This document shows, one piece after another, positions 8,288 to 15,974 of a stretch of 23,843 nucleotides of DNA; the stretch's first letter is position 1; every line of letters begins with the position of its first letter. The stretch comes from CAZPWQ01 sp964590495 (lineage in GTDB: Bacteria > Bacteroidota > Rhodothermia > Balneolales > Balneolaceae). The DNA is taken from assembly GCA_964590495.1 (NCBI GenBank), contig CAZPWQ010000052.1, positions 1 to 23,843 on the forward strand. The letters run 5' to 3'. A program made the position numbers and the translations under genes. The notes beneath the pieces were generated by a model. That model did not search any database. It had not been told where the DNA came from and saw nothing but the letters and a program-made list of their open reading frames with translations.

Positions 8288-8959
8288 ATGGAAAGATTCA
8301 TACTGATAACCACTGTTCTGTTTTTGCTTTTTGCATTCGCAAACCAATCCTGTGCTCAGCTGAGTGAGAGCGACAGTCCCTATGATAATCCTATTCAACC
8401 CAAAGATGAGACAGAAGAAAATATCCTCAATACTCTGGAGGAGATGCGGCGAGAACACCGGCACCTGAATGTTTCGGTGCGGGACGGCCGCCTTCTGAGG
8501 ATGCTGACAGAATCGATCAATGCGCAGCGGGTTGTTGAAATAGGAACGTCTACCGGTGAATCCACCGTATGGTTTGCTCTTGCCTTGCGCCGGACGGGCG
8601 GTGAACTTTTCACGCATGAAATCGATGCCGAAAGAGCCCAGATTGCCCGTGACAATTTTAAGAGAGCGGGTGTAGATGATATCATTACTTTGATCGAAGG
8701 GGATGCCCACGAAGAAGTCTTAAGATATGATGAACCGATTGATATCGTATTCCTCGATGCCGATAAGTCGGGGTACATCGATTATCTCGAAAAACTGCTG
8801 CCGCTTGTAAAACCCGGCGGAATGGTTATTGCCCACAATATGAATCGTCCGGAGCCAGACCCGCGGTACATTGAAGCCATCACACAAAATCCGGAGCTGG
8901 AAACGATGTTCCTGTTAATGGACGGCGGAGGTATGGGCGTAACCATGAAAAAGCGATAG
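8288..8959 (+). CDS. O-methyltransferase-fold protein with signal peptide
   Basis: The 223-residue product has a class I SAM-methyltransferase fold of the O-methyltransferase 3 / caffeoyl-CoA type (PF01596-like). VVEIGTSTGESTVWFA (82-97) is the SAM-binding glycine loop, E111-I-D113 the acidic strand-2 end, and FLDADKSGY (155-163) the metal-proximal motif. The usual second metal motif D-N is H183-N184 here, so one acidic ligand is changed to His. A convincing signal peptide (hydrophobic 4-18, cleavage S-C-A before Q24) predicts export, odd for a SAM-dependent enzyme. The ATG at 8288 is chosen over one at 8282 because GAGGA (8277-8281) is spaced correctly only for the later one. It lies 136 bp after the phosphotriesterase gene, same strand. 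Activity is uncertain. Confidence 0.8.
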   Translation: MERFILITTVLFLLFAFANQSCAQLSESDSPYDNPIQPKDETEENILNTLEEMRREHRHLNVSVRDGRLLRMLTESINAQRVVEIGTSTGESTVWFALALRRTGGELFTHEIDAERAQIARDNFKRAGVDDIITLIEGDAHEEVLRYDEPIDIVFLDADKSGYIDYLEKLLPLVKPGGMVIAHNMNRPEPDPRYIEAITQNPELETMFLLMDGGGMGVTMKKR

Positions 8960-8975
8960 AACCTTTTGGTTCTTT
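8958..8975 (+). terminator. weak hairpin overlapping the methyltransferase stop
   Basis: AGAACC (8958-8963) pairs with GGTTCT (8968-8973) around TTTT. Only a short T run follows, and the stem overlaps the stop codon, so terminator activity is doubtful. The remaining ~185 bp to 9163 show nothing else. Confidence 0.3.
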
Positions 8976-9162
8976 GAAAGGATAAATCATCACGATATAG
9001 AACTTCTCAGTCACATTAGTCGTTATAAAAATCAGTGGCAGGAGGCAAACAAATTCATACTTCTTTGATGACAATTTAGCCTTTCCATTCATCTGTAAAG
9101 GCTGGCAGCTGTTTTTCTGCACGCGGCGATCAGAATAAAACCAAGAGAGATACAAATTCAGT

Positions 9163-10719
9163 ATGCGCATCAATAAATATCATAACTGGTGGATTGAGGA
9201 CTATAATCCCCTGGATGGAAGATTACGCTGTCTATTCTATTTGTTATTGTTCTACCTGGGATATAATTCCGTACTTCCAGAGGCAGTCAGCAGGCTTGAA
9301 GCATGTCCGGACAGTTTTTTTGAAGCTGATGGCCTAATGATTCTTTTAATACCTGCTGGTGTCTCCGCTCCGGAAGTTGCCACATTCCTTTTTTATGCTC
9401 AATATGTGGTCATCTTCTTATGGTTTTGTGCGGCCATCGGTTTATTTGGCAGGATCTCTTCACTGGGTACAGCATTAGGTGTCTTCGTTTTCTGGGGAGC
9501 CATGAAATCATGCGCAGGTACAGGACACGACTGGTATTTGCCGATGTACAGCCTGCTGTTCCTGGGCCTCTTTTCAAAATATGACAGATGGTCGGCCGAT
9601 CACTGGTTATCGACCAGGTTCAGCTGGTACCCGTTCAGGGATTTTTCACCAAACAAGTACGGCGGACTTGCCCGGAAATTGATCTTATTGACATCCGTTT
9701 TTATTCTCTTTGCAGGTGGAGTAGCAAAATTAACCGAAGGCGGATTTGAGTGGTTGAACGGAGAATCCCTTTATTTTTACCTGAAGGAATTTAACCAGCC
9801 GTCGCACGATATCGGTCCTGTACTGCTGGATTTCTTTCTCGCAAACAAATGGATCATAACGATCCTATCTGTATGGACAGTTATACTGGAATTGAGTTCT
9901 GTTACTATCCTCTTTAAAAAGAACTGGCGTCTCTTTTATGTATTAAACCTATGGGCCTTTCACATTGGCATTTACCTGTTAATGTTTCCCAGGTATTTTC
10001 CCTCCATGGTCTGCTACCTGTTAATTGTTAACTGGAGGCACACCTATAATTTGGTAATTATAATTAAGCGATATGGGAAAAATATTGAGAAACTGCCGCT
10101 TTACAGCAGAATTTCAGGTATTCTCTCGGAAGAGAAAACTTTCCCAACTTCCCCCGTACCGGGAGAAGCTATAAAAAGGGTAATATTTCCATCTGTATTG
10201 TCCGTGCTGTTTCTCACAACAATAATCTTCCGGTTTGAGAGCTTTCCTCTTACCTATGTACCGATGTACAGTACTATTCTGACGGAAAAGAAGATCGGTT
10301 CCTATAACAGAGCGGATTTTAACAACGCTGAATCTCTGCATAAAATAGCTGTAAGATATGCCGGGGGTGAGCAGCCGTGGTACATAAAATTTTATTACCC
10401 ACGGAATATTGAGATCCGGCTGTGGTACAGGGAATCTGCCGATTCAGAAATAACGACAAAGAATGTCACCGACGAATATATTGACTTGGTAAGAAACTGG
10501 GCTAAATGGAGTCAAACAGTAACAAAAATTACCCTTTACGATATATCAAACAAGAAACTGTTCACACAGAATTCTGATTCCTCATCTGAAACGCAACACA
10601 TGCTGAACGAAATAAAATCGGTTCTTTCAGGCAGGGGTGGCTATCAGCATATCGAAAAAGTTGCCCTGGTCTATCATTTCGGAGATGCAGATGAAGAAGT
10701 AATGGCGCAGGCAAAGTGA
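9163..10719 (+). CDS. HTTM-like (vitamin K-dependent carboxylase-related) membrane protein
   Basis: This 518-residue polytopic protein has roughly eight to nine hydrophobic segments between residues 20 and 295, plus one near 340-355, followed by a soluble C-terminal region of about 160 residues. The order of features fits the HTTM domain (horizontally transferred transmembrane domain, related to vitamin K-dependent gamma-carboxylase): an N-terminal helix RLRCLFYLLLFYLGYN, an ILFAGGVAKLTEGGFEWLNG segment (family style: helix, K-L, then W-L-x-G), and a later helix FHIGIYLLMFPRYFP carrying a histidine. Bacterial HTTM proteins are mostly of unknown function, and gamma-carboxylation is not established for them. 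The C-terminal part (YYPRNIEIRLWYRE and so on) is not recognised. There is no obvious ribosome binding site. It is probably transcribed alone or as the tail of the preceding cluster. Confidence 0.65.
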   Translation: MRINKYHNWWIEDYNPLDGRLRCLFYLLLFYLGYNSVLPEAVSRLEACPDSFFEADGLMILLIPAGVSAPEVATFLFYAQYVVIFLWFCAAIGLFGRISSLGTALGVFVFWGAMKSCAGTGHDWYLPMYSLLFLGLFSKYDRWSADHWLSTRFSWYPFRDFSPNKYGGLARKLILLTSVFILFAGGVAKLTEGGFEWLNGESLYFYLKEFNQPSHDIGPVLLDFFLANKWIITILSVWTVILELSSVTILFKKNWRLFYVLNLWAFHIGIYLLMFPRYFPSMVCYLLIVNWRHTYNLVIIIKRYGKNIEKLPLYSRISGILSEEKTFPTSPVPGEAIKRVIFPSVLSVLFLTTIIFRFESFPLTYVPMYSTILTEKKIGSYNRADFNNAESLHKIAVRYAGGEQPWYIKFYYPRNIEIRLWYRESADSEITTKNVTDEYIDLVRNWAKWSQTVTKITLYDISNKKLFTQNSDSSSETQHMLNEIKSVLSGRGGYQHIEKVALVYHFGDADEEVMAQAK

Positions 10720-10732
10720 AACAGAGAATACG

Positions 10733-10781
10733 ACTAAGTTACTCAGGCCCCTTAACTTAGTGTTCTTAGTGCCTGAGTGGT
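10733..10781. repeat. extragenic palindromic repeat, copy 1
   Basis: An imperfect palindrome of about 49 bp starting actaagttactcagg and ending gtgcctgagtggt, with a central ttaacttagtgtt. It starts 13 bp after a stop codon. It is clearly related to the copy at 20669-20721: both contain ctcagg..., ttagtgttct or taagtgttct, and ctgagtggt. It can form a long hairpin on either strand. Confidence 0.75.
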
Positions 10782-10873
10782 ATTTCAAATCATTTAAAGT
10801 TCAAATCATCTCCCTGTTTACACTTGCTGAAATTTACAATTTGCATATTATCTGTAACAATAAGAGCTTAGAA

Positions 10874-10892
10874 GCATCTTGTATACAGATGC
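10874..10892. promoter_or_regulatory. palindrome upstream of the PF13568-like barrel gene
   Basis: GCATC and GATGC arms flank the perfect 8 bp palindrome TGTATACA, offset by one base. It lies about 38 bp before the ATG at 10931. It may be an operator or part of a leader hairpin; support is structural only. Confidence 0.25.
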
Positions 10893-10930
10893 ACATTTAA
10901 ATTATAGCCTTTTAAACAAACATATTTGTC

Positions 10931-11500
10931 ATGCAAAAGCTCAAACTGGGATCTTTTTTAGTAATAGTATCGATTTTATTTCTAGGGATACAACAAACAA
11001 CGTATGGTCAGGCTGATTTCGGTCTTAGAGCCGGTGTCAACTTTGCTAATTATAGTGATGTGGATGGTGATCCGGACTCACGGACAGGTTTATTGATCGG
11101 CGCCTATCTTGATATCGGTATTCCCATGGCTCCCCTGTCGATACAGCCTGAAGTAACTTACAACCAGAAAGGTGCTGAATCCGGCGGCTCAACAATCGAG
11201 GTGGATTATCTTGAAATTCCCGTATTGGCAAAGTTCAGCTTTGCACCGGGTCCGGCATCGCCCCACATTTATGCTGGTCCATATGCCGGCTTTGTTCTCA
11301 ACAGTGAAGTTAATGGTACAGACATCAGTGATAATACCGAAACCGACTTTGGCGGAATTATAGGTGCTGGTCTTGATATTAACGCGGCTGTAATCAAACT
11401 GAATGTCGGAGCGCGTTATGGATTTGGCCTGGTGGATGCATTTGACGGAGGTCAAGGCAAAAACAGTGTCTTTTCCGTTGTTGCAGGAATTTCTTTTTAA
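10931..11500 (+). CDS. PorT/OMP_b-brl_2-type outer-membrane beta-barrel protein
   Basis: This 189-residue protein has a signal peptide (core about 7-20, cleavage after TYG before Q27). Its mature start ADFGLRAGVNFANYSD is the hallmark first strand of the Bacteroidota porin-family barrel (PF13568). Further barrel strands follow: GLLIGAYLDIGIPM, LSIQPEVTYNQKG, VDYLEIPVLAKFSF, PHIYAGPYAGFVL, DFGGIIGAGLDI and KLNVGARYGFGL, with FSVVAGISF as the terminal strand ending in Phe. The Y-L-E-I-P-V/L-x-K pattern in strand 4 is especially typical. These are small eight-stranded barrels of unknown transport role, abundant in the phylum. Start: ATG 10931; no Shine-Dalgarno is visible, and CATATTTG lies only 2 bp upstream. 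A strong terminator follows. Confidence 0.9.
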   Translation: MQKLKLGSFLVIVSILFLGIQQTTYGQADFGLRAGVNFANYSDVDGDPDSRTGLLIGAYLDIGIPMAPLSIQPEVTYNQKGAESGGSTIEVDYLEIPVLAKFSFAPGPASPHIYAGPYAGFVLNSEVNGTDISDNTETDFGGIIGAGLDINAAVIKLNVGARYGFGLVDAFDGGQGKNSVFSVVAGISF

Positions 11501-11529
11501 GTAATCATCCAATTATTAAATATATTCTA

Positions 11530-11558
11530 AGGGCAGCCTTTCCAGGTTGTCCTTTTTT
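11530..11558 (+). terminator. rho-independent terminator after the barrel gene
   Basis: AGGGCAGCCT (11530-11539) pairs with AGGTTGTCCT (11544-11553), ten pairs including two G-U wobbles around a 4 nt loop, followed by a T-tract. It starts 30 nt after the stop at 11500. Confidence 0.88.
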
Positions 11559-11592
11559 AATACCTGATAATTCCTGTTGTAAATCATTAATA

Positions 11593-11600
11593 TATTTTTG
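11593..11600 (+). promoter_or_regulatory. TAnnTTTG -7 box directly upstream of the ThuA gene
   Basis: TATTTTTG matches TAnnTTTG and ends six bases before the ATG at 11607. A start site at the normal distance would fall on the ATG itself, giving a leaderless mRNA. It sits between a terminator and a gene lacking a Shine-Dalgarno, which supports its use. No clear -33 TTTG is seen. Confidence 0.45.
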
Positions 11601-11606
11601 TTTGCC

Positions 11607-12371
11607 ATGATTAATTTATCAAAACTCCGACTTTTCCTGCTACCATTACTTCCCTTAGTTTTCTTCACTCTTCTGATTACCACTGAAAATTATGCTCAGG
11701 AAACTTCAGATCAGAAAAACATTCTCATCTTCACAAAGACGGAGGGATATCGGCACGCTTCCATTCCGACCGGTGTCGAAGCTGTTGAAAAACTTGCAGC
11801 GGATAATAACATGCAAACACATCACACCGAAGATGCCGGTATCTTTACAGAAGAAGGTCTGGCCGAATATGATGTGATCCTGTTTTTAAGTACTACCGGT
11901 AATATCCTGGAAGATAAGCAACAAAATGCTTTTGAATCGTTTATCTCCAATGGAGGTGGGTTTGTTGGCATTCATGCTGCGGCCGATACCGAGTATGACT
12001 GGCCCTGGTATGGAGAATTGGTTGGCGCTTATTTCGAGAGTCATCCTCATAACCAGGAAGCAGCAATGACTGTACTGGACAAAAATCATCCTTCGACATC
12101 TCACTTGCCTGACGAATGGGTTCGCTTCGATGAATGGTACAACTATAAGAATATCAACAGCGACATAAACGTACTTATCAATCTTGAAGAGTCAAGTTAT
12201 GAAGGTGGTAAAAATGGAGAAAATCATCCGATCGCCTGGTATCACGAATTCGACGGCGGACGTGCGTTTTATACAGGAGGCGGGCACACCGAAGAAAGTT
12301 ATTCGGAAGAACTATTTTTGAACCACATTCTGGGAGGAATACAATACGTTCTCGATATAAACAGTCAATAG
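11607..12371 (+). CDS. exported ThuA-domain (trehalose utilisation-like) protein
   Basis: The 254-residue product has a signal peptide (hydrophobic 7-24, cleavage at NYA before Q31) followed by one ThuA domain (PF06283, class I glutamine-amidotransferase-like fold). ILIFTKTEGYRH opens the domain as in ThuA proteins (typically TxTxGFRH). YDVILFLSTTGNIL, GGGFVGIHAAADTEYDWPWYGELVGAYF, WVRFDEWYNY and GRAFYTGGGHTEESY follow in family order. The domain occurs in secreted Bacteroidota and Planctomycetota proteins linked to sugar metabolism, but its reaction is not firmly known; ThuA in rhizobia acts in trehalose/sucrose use. The ATG at 11607 is preferred to the TTG at 11598 because it begins a normal signal peptide and TTG overlaps the promoter-like box. 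The small gene at 12377 ends convergently 5 bp away. Confidence 0.9.
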   Translation: MINLSKLRLFLLPLLPLVFFTLLITTENYAQETSDQKNILIFTKTEGYRHASIPTGVEAVEKLAADNNMQTHHTEDAGIFTEEGLAEYDVILFLSTTGNILEDKQQNAFESFISNGGGFVGIHAAADTEYDWPWYGELVGAYFESHPHNQEAAMTVLDKNHPSTSHLPDEWVRFDEWYNYKNINSDINVLINLEESSYEGGKNGENHPIAWYHEFDGGRAFYTGGGHTEESYSEELFLNHILGGIQYVLDINSQ

Positions 12372-12376
12372 CAGTC

Positions 12377-12622
12377 TCAATTATCCCGGATTATTTGTCC
12401 GGTCGGGGAAATACGCTGGTTCGGCCCCGGCTCCTGCATCGGAAAGTTGTGAATTTCCACTTCAGGATCCCGGTCGTGGGGCACATAATGAATATGAGAT
12501 CCGTGGGAAACCTCGGTATACGATTTTTCGTTGAAGAAGCCCAGGGCATCAGCAAGAGCAAACCCTGCCAAGACAATCACAACGGCTATAAATAAATACT
12601 TCAATTTGTTTTTTGAGGTCAT
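12377..12622 (-). CDS. small membrane-anchored protein of unknown function
   Basis: This 81-residue protein has a short basic N-terminus (MTSKNKLK), one transmembrane helix (about 9-27, YLFIAVVIVLAGFALADALG) and a soluble tail of about 54 residues expected outside the inner membrane. The tail holds a dense His/Asp/Pro segment, SHGSHIHYVPHDRDPEVEIHNFP, with five histidines in about 20 residues, and ends GPNQRISPTGQIIRDN. The helix, the sharp stop and a reasonable ATG support a real gene rather than a shadow frame. No family is recognised. The H-x-H and H-D pattern could bind metal, but that is speculation. It is convergent with the ThuA gene and divergent from the ABC permease gene, so it has its own promoter in the 69 bp gap. 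Confidence 0.65.
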   Translation of the reverse strand: MTSKNKLKYLFIAVVIVLAGFALADALGFFNEKSYTEVSHGSHIHYVPHDRDPEVEIHNFPMQEPGPNQRISPTGQIIRDN

Positions 12623-12691
12623 ATAACTTTTTCTGAGTCAATCATTAATCTATGTAACTCGTCAGAAAAGATAAGATTGTTTTAAAGAGAA

Positions 12692-14293
12692 GTGAAATGG
12701 TTTTTGGATTGGCGGGATATTATTTTAAGAAGAAAATACCCCATGCTCGGTAAACTAATATATCTCAATTGGACGGCTTTTCTGTCGAAGCTAACCAAGT
12801 TCCAGACTTTTCTGGTTGTCGGATATATTATATTCTTGTTGATTTTATTTTCGAATCTGCTTGGCAGCGCACTCGTGATGGTTATGTTTGAACGCGAACC
12901 GATGATAGCACAACAATTGCCCTGGCTTACCGCCGAAATTCGTATTCTCACCCTGCTGGTTTTTTCCAATCTGTTCTGGATACTCCACTTTTCATTCACC
13001 AGCACGCGCCTGCTTAACATGGAAGAGAACCGCAAGCTGCTCGCTTACGGTTATCCGGTGAACAAGCTGGCCGGACACTTAAATCTGGTTAGCTTTTTTC
13101 ATCCCCTTAATATCATATACAATTTTACATGGCTCGCCTTTCTTTTAATGCAGGTACGGGTACCTATGTATATTCCGGTAGTCATTACCGTCGTCCTGCT
13201 TAACTATGCCATAATTTATTCGATAAAACACCGCTTCCTACGGGTAATTGAAAAACGTTTTAAAGTAATCGTCTTTAGCGGGCTCTTCCTGGTTTTTGGA
13301 ACTATGCTCGCTATTGCCATTATCTCCCGCAATCCAGGATTTATTCTCGGACAATTTATACCGCCGATTGAAGATCTAATCGATATGCTCATATATACTC
13401 CCGGTGGTATGATGCTTGTCGCAGCTACGGGAAACTACAGTATGACAATAGCTGCCATCGTTTATTCATTTTCCGCCCTTCTTATTTTTCTTATCACACG
13501 CGATCATTTTTTTAAAACCAAAGAAGGACTTCAAAATCCTTCAAAAAAAAGAACAGAGAAGGAAACCGGGATGCTATGGAAATATCTGAAGCAACTGATG
13601 GGACATCATGCCGGCAAAATTTACTATTATGCACTCTCGCACCCGTACAACAGACTTTTCCTGCTTTCGATTGTGCTTATTCCTGCAGTTTACATACCGG
13701 TACTGTTGCATGTCGAACAGCCTTTGCTTACTGCAATACTGGTACCGACAATGTTGGCCGCTGTCCCGGTAGCTCTGCTTGCTATGGGAATGGCCAATTT
13801 ATTCGGATACGAATACAAAGAGTTGCTGCTGCACAAGCAGTTCCCGCAGAAATTTGAAAGACAGCTGAAAGAACGATTCCTCGGCGTAATTGCAGTACCT
13901 TTGTTTATCTTTTATCTGCTGACCATTGCAGAAGTAATCTATCTTCCGCAATTGGGTAGTGTATTCAGTATTTATATCTCAAATACGTTTTTCTTTGTCT
14001 GTTTTATGCTGATATTCCTGTGGTCCTCGTTCTATCATTTCCAGAAAGTTAATTATACCTCCTTCAGCTTTAAGCATCCGATAATATCTCAAAAGGTCAC
14101 ATTTGTGATGTCACTGATTTTATTCGGACTGGGCTACACAGTATTTGCACCCCTGGGCGAATACCATCTGTACCGACAGTGGATTATGGTAGCTCTGATT
14201 ATTGCCATATGTATTTACCTGTGGCTGAATATGGAGATACTCGTAAAAATGTTTAATAAAAAAATACTACCCCGTATATGGAACAGTTCATAA
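12692..14293 (+). CDS. ABC transporter permease (DUF5687-like) membrane protein
   Basis: This 533-residue protein, read from GTG 12692 after an AAAGAGA-type site, has about ten to eleven hydrophobic helices in two clusters (residues ~35-270 and ~310-520) separated by a charged stretch with TKEGLQNPSKKRTEKETG near 280-293. It overlaps the downstream ATPase gene by 16 bp, the usual sign of translational coupling, and the pair makes an ABC-2-type exporter. Size, double helical cluster and the ATPase partner resemble Bacteroidota DUF5687 permeases, but no diagnostic motif lets me prove it. An alternative ATG at 12743 gives MLGKLIYLNW and would shorten the protein by 17 residues. Cargo is unknown. 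Confidence 0.75.
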   Translation: MKWFLDWRDIILRRKYPMLGKLIYLNWTAFLSKLTKFQTFLVVGYIIFLLILFSNLLGSALVMVMFEREPMIAQQLPWLTAEIRILTLLVFSNLFWILHFSFTSTRLLNMEENRKLLAYGYPVNKLAGHLNLVSFFHPLNIIYNFTWLAFLLMQVRVPMYIPVVITVVLLNYAIIYSIKHRFLRVIEKRFKVIVFSGLFLVFGTMLAIAIISRNPGFILGQFIPPIEDLIDMLIYTPGGMMLVAATGNYSMTIAAIVYSFSALLIFLITRDHFFKTKEGLQNPSKKRTEKETGMLWKYLKQLMGHHAGKIYYYALSHPYNRLFLLSIVLIPAVYIPVLLHVEQPLLTAILVPTMLAAVPVALLAMGMANLFGYEYKELLLHKQFPQKFERQLKERFLGVIAVPLFIFYLLTIAEVIYLPQLGSVFSIYISNTFFFVCFMLIFLWSSFYHFQKVNYTSFSFKHPIISQKVTFVMSLILFGLGYTVFAPLGEYHLYRQWIMVALIIAICIYLWLNMEILVKMFNKKILPRIWNSS

Positions 14294-15039
14294 ATGTCAA
14301 CAATCTGCAAAAAAGTTATGAGGGAAAGGCTGTGTTTGATGAATTGTCGCTGTCGATTCCATCAGGTGAAATTTTCGGGATGATCGGACCCAACGGCGCA
14401 GGGAAAAGTACCCTTATCGGCATTCTTACCGGCCTGATCAGTCACGATGGCGGCAGTGTCGAAATCGCCGGTATGGAGCTTAATGACCGGAATGAACTGC
14501 AGATTAAGAAACAGGTGGCTTCGGTACTTCAGCCCCCGTTACTGTTTGAACATTTTACCTGCTATGATTTTCTGAATTATATCTGCGATATGTACGCGAT
14601 TAAAAAGGATCAGCGGCAGGATAAAATCAATTCCCTGCTGGAATACCTCGGACTGGTTGAATTCGAATACGTTAAAATCAGTAAGCTTTCAGCAGGCTCC
14701 CGTAAAAAATTATCGTTCTGTGCCGCTGTGTTATGCGAACCCAGAGTTCTTTTTCTGGATGAACCCTTTGAGAGTATTGACGTAATTTCTATCGGGCGGA
14801 TGAAAACCATTCTGAGACAACTGCAACAAAATGGTGTTACCATAGTCATTACAAGTCATATTCTGGAGATAGTAGAGAACTTTTGTGACGATATCGCGAT
14901 CCTGCATAAAGGAAAAATCATCGCCTATCTTGATTCGGAAAGCCGCAAAAAATTGCAGGAAAATACCAGCCTGAGTGAAATTTTTGAAAGCTATGTCGAT
15001 GTTGAGAAACCCGATAATAATGTGCTTAAATGGTTATAG
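14278..15039 (+). CDS. ABC transporter ATP-binding protein
   Basis: This 253-residue nucleotide-binding subunit has all the ABC motifs. Walker A is GPNGAGKST (37-45). The Q-loop is in VASVLQPPLLFEHFT. The signature is LSAGSRKKL (canonical LSGGQ with G to A and Q to S). Walker B is RVLFLDEPFESID, with the catalytic Glu, and the H-loop is VIVITSHILEIVE. The arrangement and the short C-terminal tail match ABC-2 family ATPases (CcmA/NatA-like) that energise multidrug, lipid or antibiotic export. It overlaps the 3' end of the permease gene by 16 bp. Its stop TAG abuts the stop codon of the convergent GAF gene (TAG then CTA), leaving no intergenic space. Confidence 0.95.
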   Translation: MEQFINVNNLQKSYEGKAVFDELSLSIPSGEIFGMIGPNGAGKSTLIGILTGLISHDGGSVEIAGMELNDRNELQIKKQVASVLQPPLLFEHFTCYDFLNYICDMYAIKKDQRQDKINSLLEYLGLVEFEYVKISKLSAGSRKKLSFCAAVLCEPRVLFLDEPFESIDVISIGRMKTILRQLQQNGVTIVITSHILEIVENFCDDIAILHKGKIIAYLDSESRKKLQENTSLSEIFESYVDVEKPDNNVLKWL

Positions 15040-15513
15040 CTAAAATAAATCGGCCACCAGATCACAAACCTTCTCAAGAAGAGCCCTGTGATCATCAGAT
15101 ATGGCATTTTTAGTATGAGAATCGATATCAAGCTCGGCGACGAATTTATTGTTTTTCATCACCGGTACGACAATCTCTGATTTTACATCCGCACTGCAGG
15201 ATAAATAATTATCGGCCTCGTTTACATCCTGTACTACAAATGTTTCTTCGGTTTCAGCTGCCTGTCCGCAAATACCCCTTCCAAACGGAATGCGGACATG
15301 GTCTGTGGCTTCACCTACAAACGGACCCAAAACCAGCTCCCGTTCTGCCTCAGGATCGACCAGATAGAAACCAACCCAGTCGAACAGATCAACCTCATCA
15401 GCCAGTAACTGACATATATCCTGAAGCTTTTGATCTCTGCCGGCAGGCCGATCTGTAATTTTAGCAATCCGGCTTATCAACGTCTTGTATATCTCAGTAG
15501 CAATATTGCTCAT
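15040..15513 (-). CDS. GAF-domain free methionine-R-sulfoxide reductase homologue
   Basis: This 157-residue single-GAF protein is of the fRMsr type, which reduces free methionine-(R)-sulfoxide in the cytosol using thioredoxin. DWVGFYLVD (45-53), LGPFVGEATDHVRIPFGRGICGQ (62-84), NYLSCSADVKSEIVVPV (102-118) and LDIDSH match the family strongly. Of the three redox cysteines known from E. coli (C84, C94, C118), the second and third are present as C82 and C106. The first is His72, with constant spacing of 12. In the family the last two are generally the essential pair, so activity is plausible. The ATG at 15513 gives the family's usual length; a TTG 78 bp upstream would add an atypical leader. It is convergent with the ABC ATPase gene. 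Confidence 0.85.
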   Translation of the reverse strand: MSNIATEIYKTLISRIAKITDRPAGRDQKLQDICQLLADEVDLFDWVGFYLVDPEAERELVLGPFVGEATDHVRIPFGRGICGQAAETEETFVVQDVNEADNYLSCSADVKSEIVVPVMKNNKFVAELDIDSHTKNAISDDHRALLEKVCDLVADLF

Positions 15514-15974
15514 TATCGAAGGGTTTATTTGTGGTTTCTTTTGTATCAAATCTAAGGCTAAATTCACCTTAAGAAAAGCTAAATCATTCAAAACAGAGGC
15601 TTATAACTTCTATTGCATTTTCCTATTTTGCCCGTCTTATGATAGAAGACTTCTTTTTACAGGGCGTAAAGTACTGACGAAGGCGCGCAGTGAACCGTGA
15701 ATATGCAAGTAGGCTATTTTTGATGCCCTTTTAATGGGCTAACACAATTACAAGTTAGCATCTTACCATTCAATCATGTAACTTTTTAAAAGAAAAATAA
15801 TCATAAATAGGGATTAACCTCTTTAAAAACAAGAGCTTAGACCTTAGTCCTCTGACGGGTGCGATTTTTGAGAATAAATTAAATTTCGTTACCTTTTTTG
15901 ATTGCTTTTACTAGGGGTGTGATCTTTTCTGGTAACAAAATCGAACATCAACAAAAGGAATAATTCAGCAGTTT
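15514..15974. other. long AT-rich intergenic region between divergent genes
   Basis: It must contain the promoters of both the GAF gene (minus) and the PLP enzyme (plus). A small hairpin, GCCCttttaatGGGC, lies near 15724-15740 with only four GC pairs. TACCTTTTTTG near 15889-15900 resembles an over-long TAnnTTTG box. AAAGGA around 15954-15959 may be a distant ribosome binding site for ATG 15975. I see no gene, tRNA or repeat here. Confidence 0.5.

Noticed and set aside
12692..15039. ABC exporter plus CPBP protease as a peptide-bacteriocin system
   Set aside because: The permease/ATPase pair is about 4 kb from the protease, no precursor peptide with a GG leader is visible, and unrelated genes lie between.
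15514..15591. TTG-initiated extension of the GAF protein
   Set aside because: It adds 26 atypical residues; the ATG at 15513 gives the normal family length.
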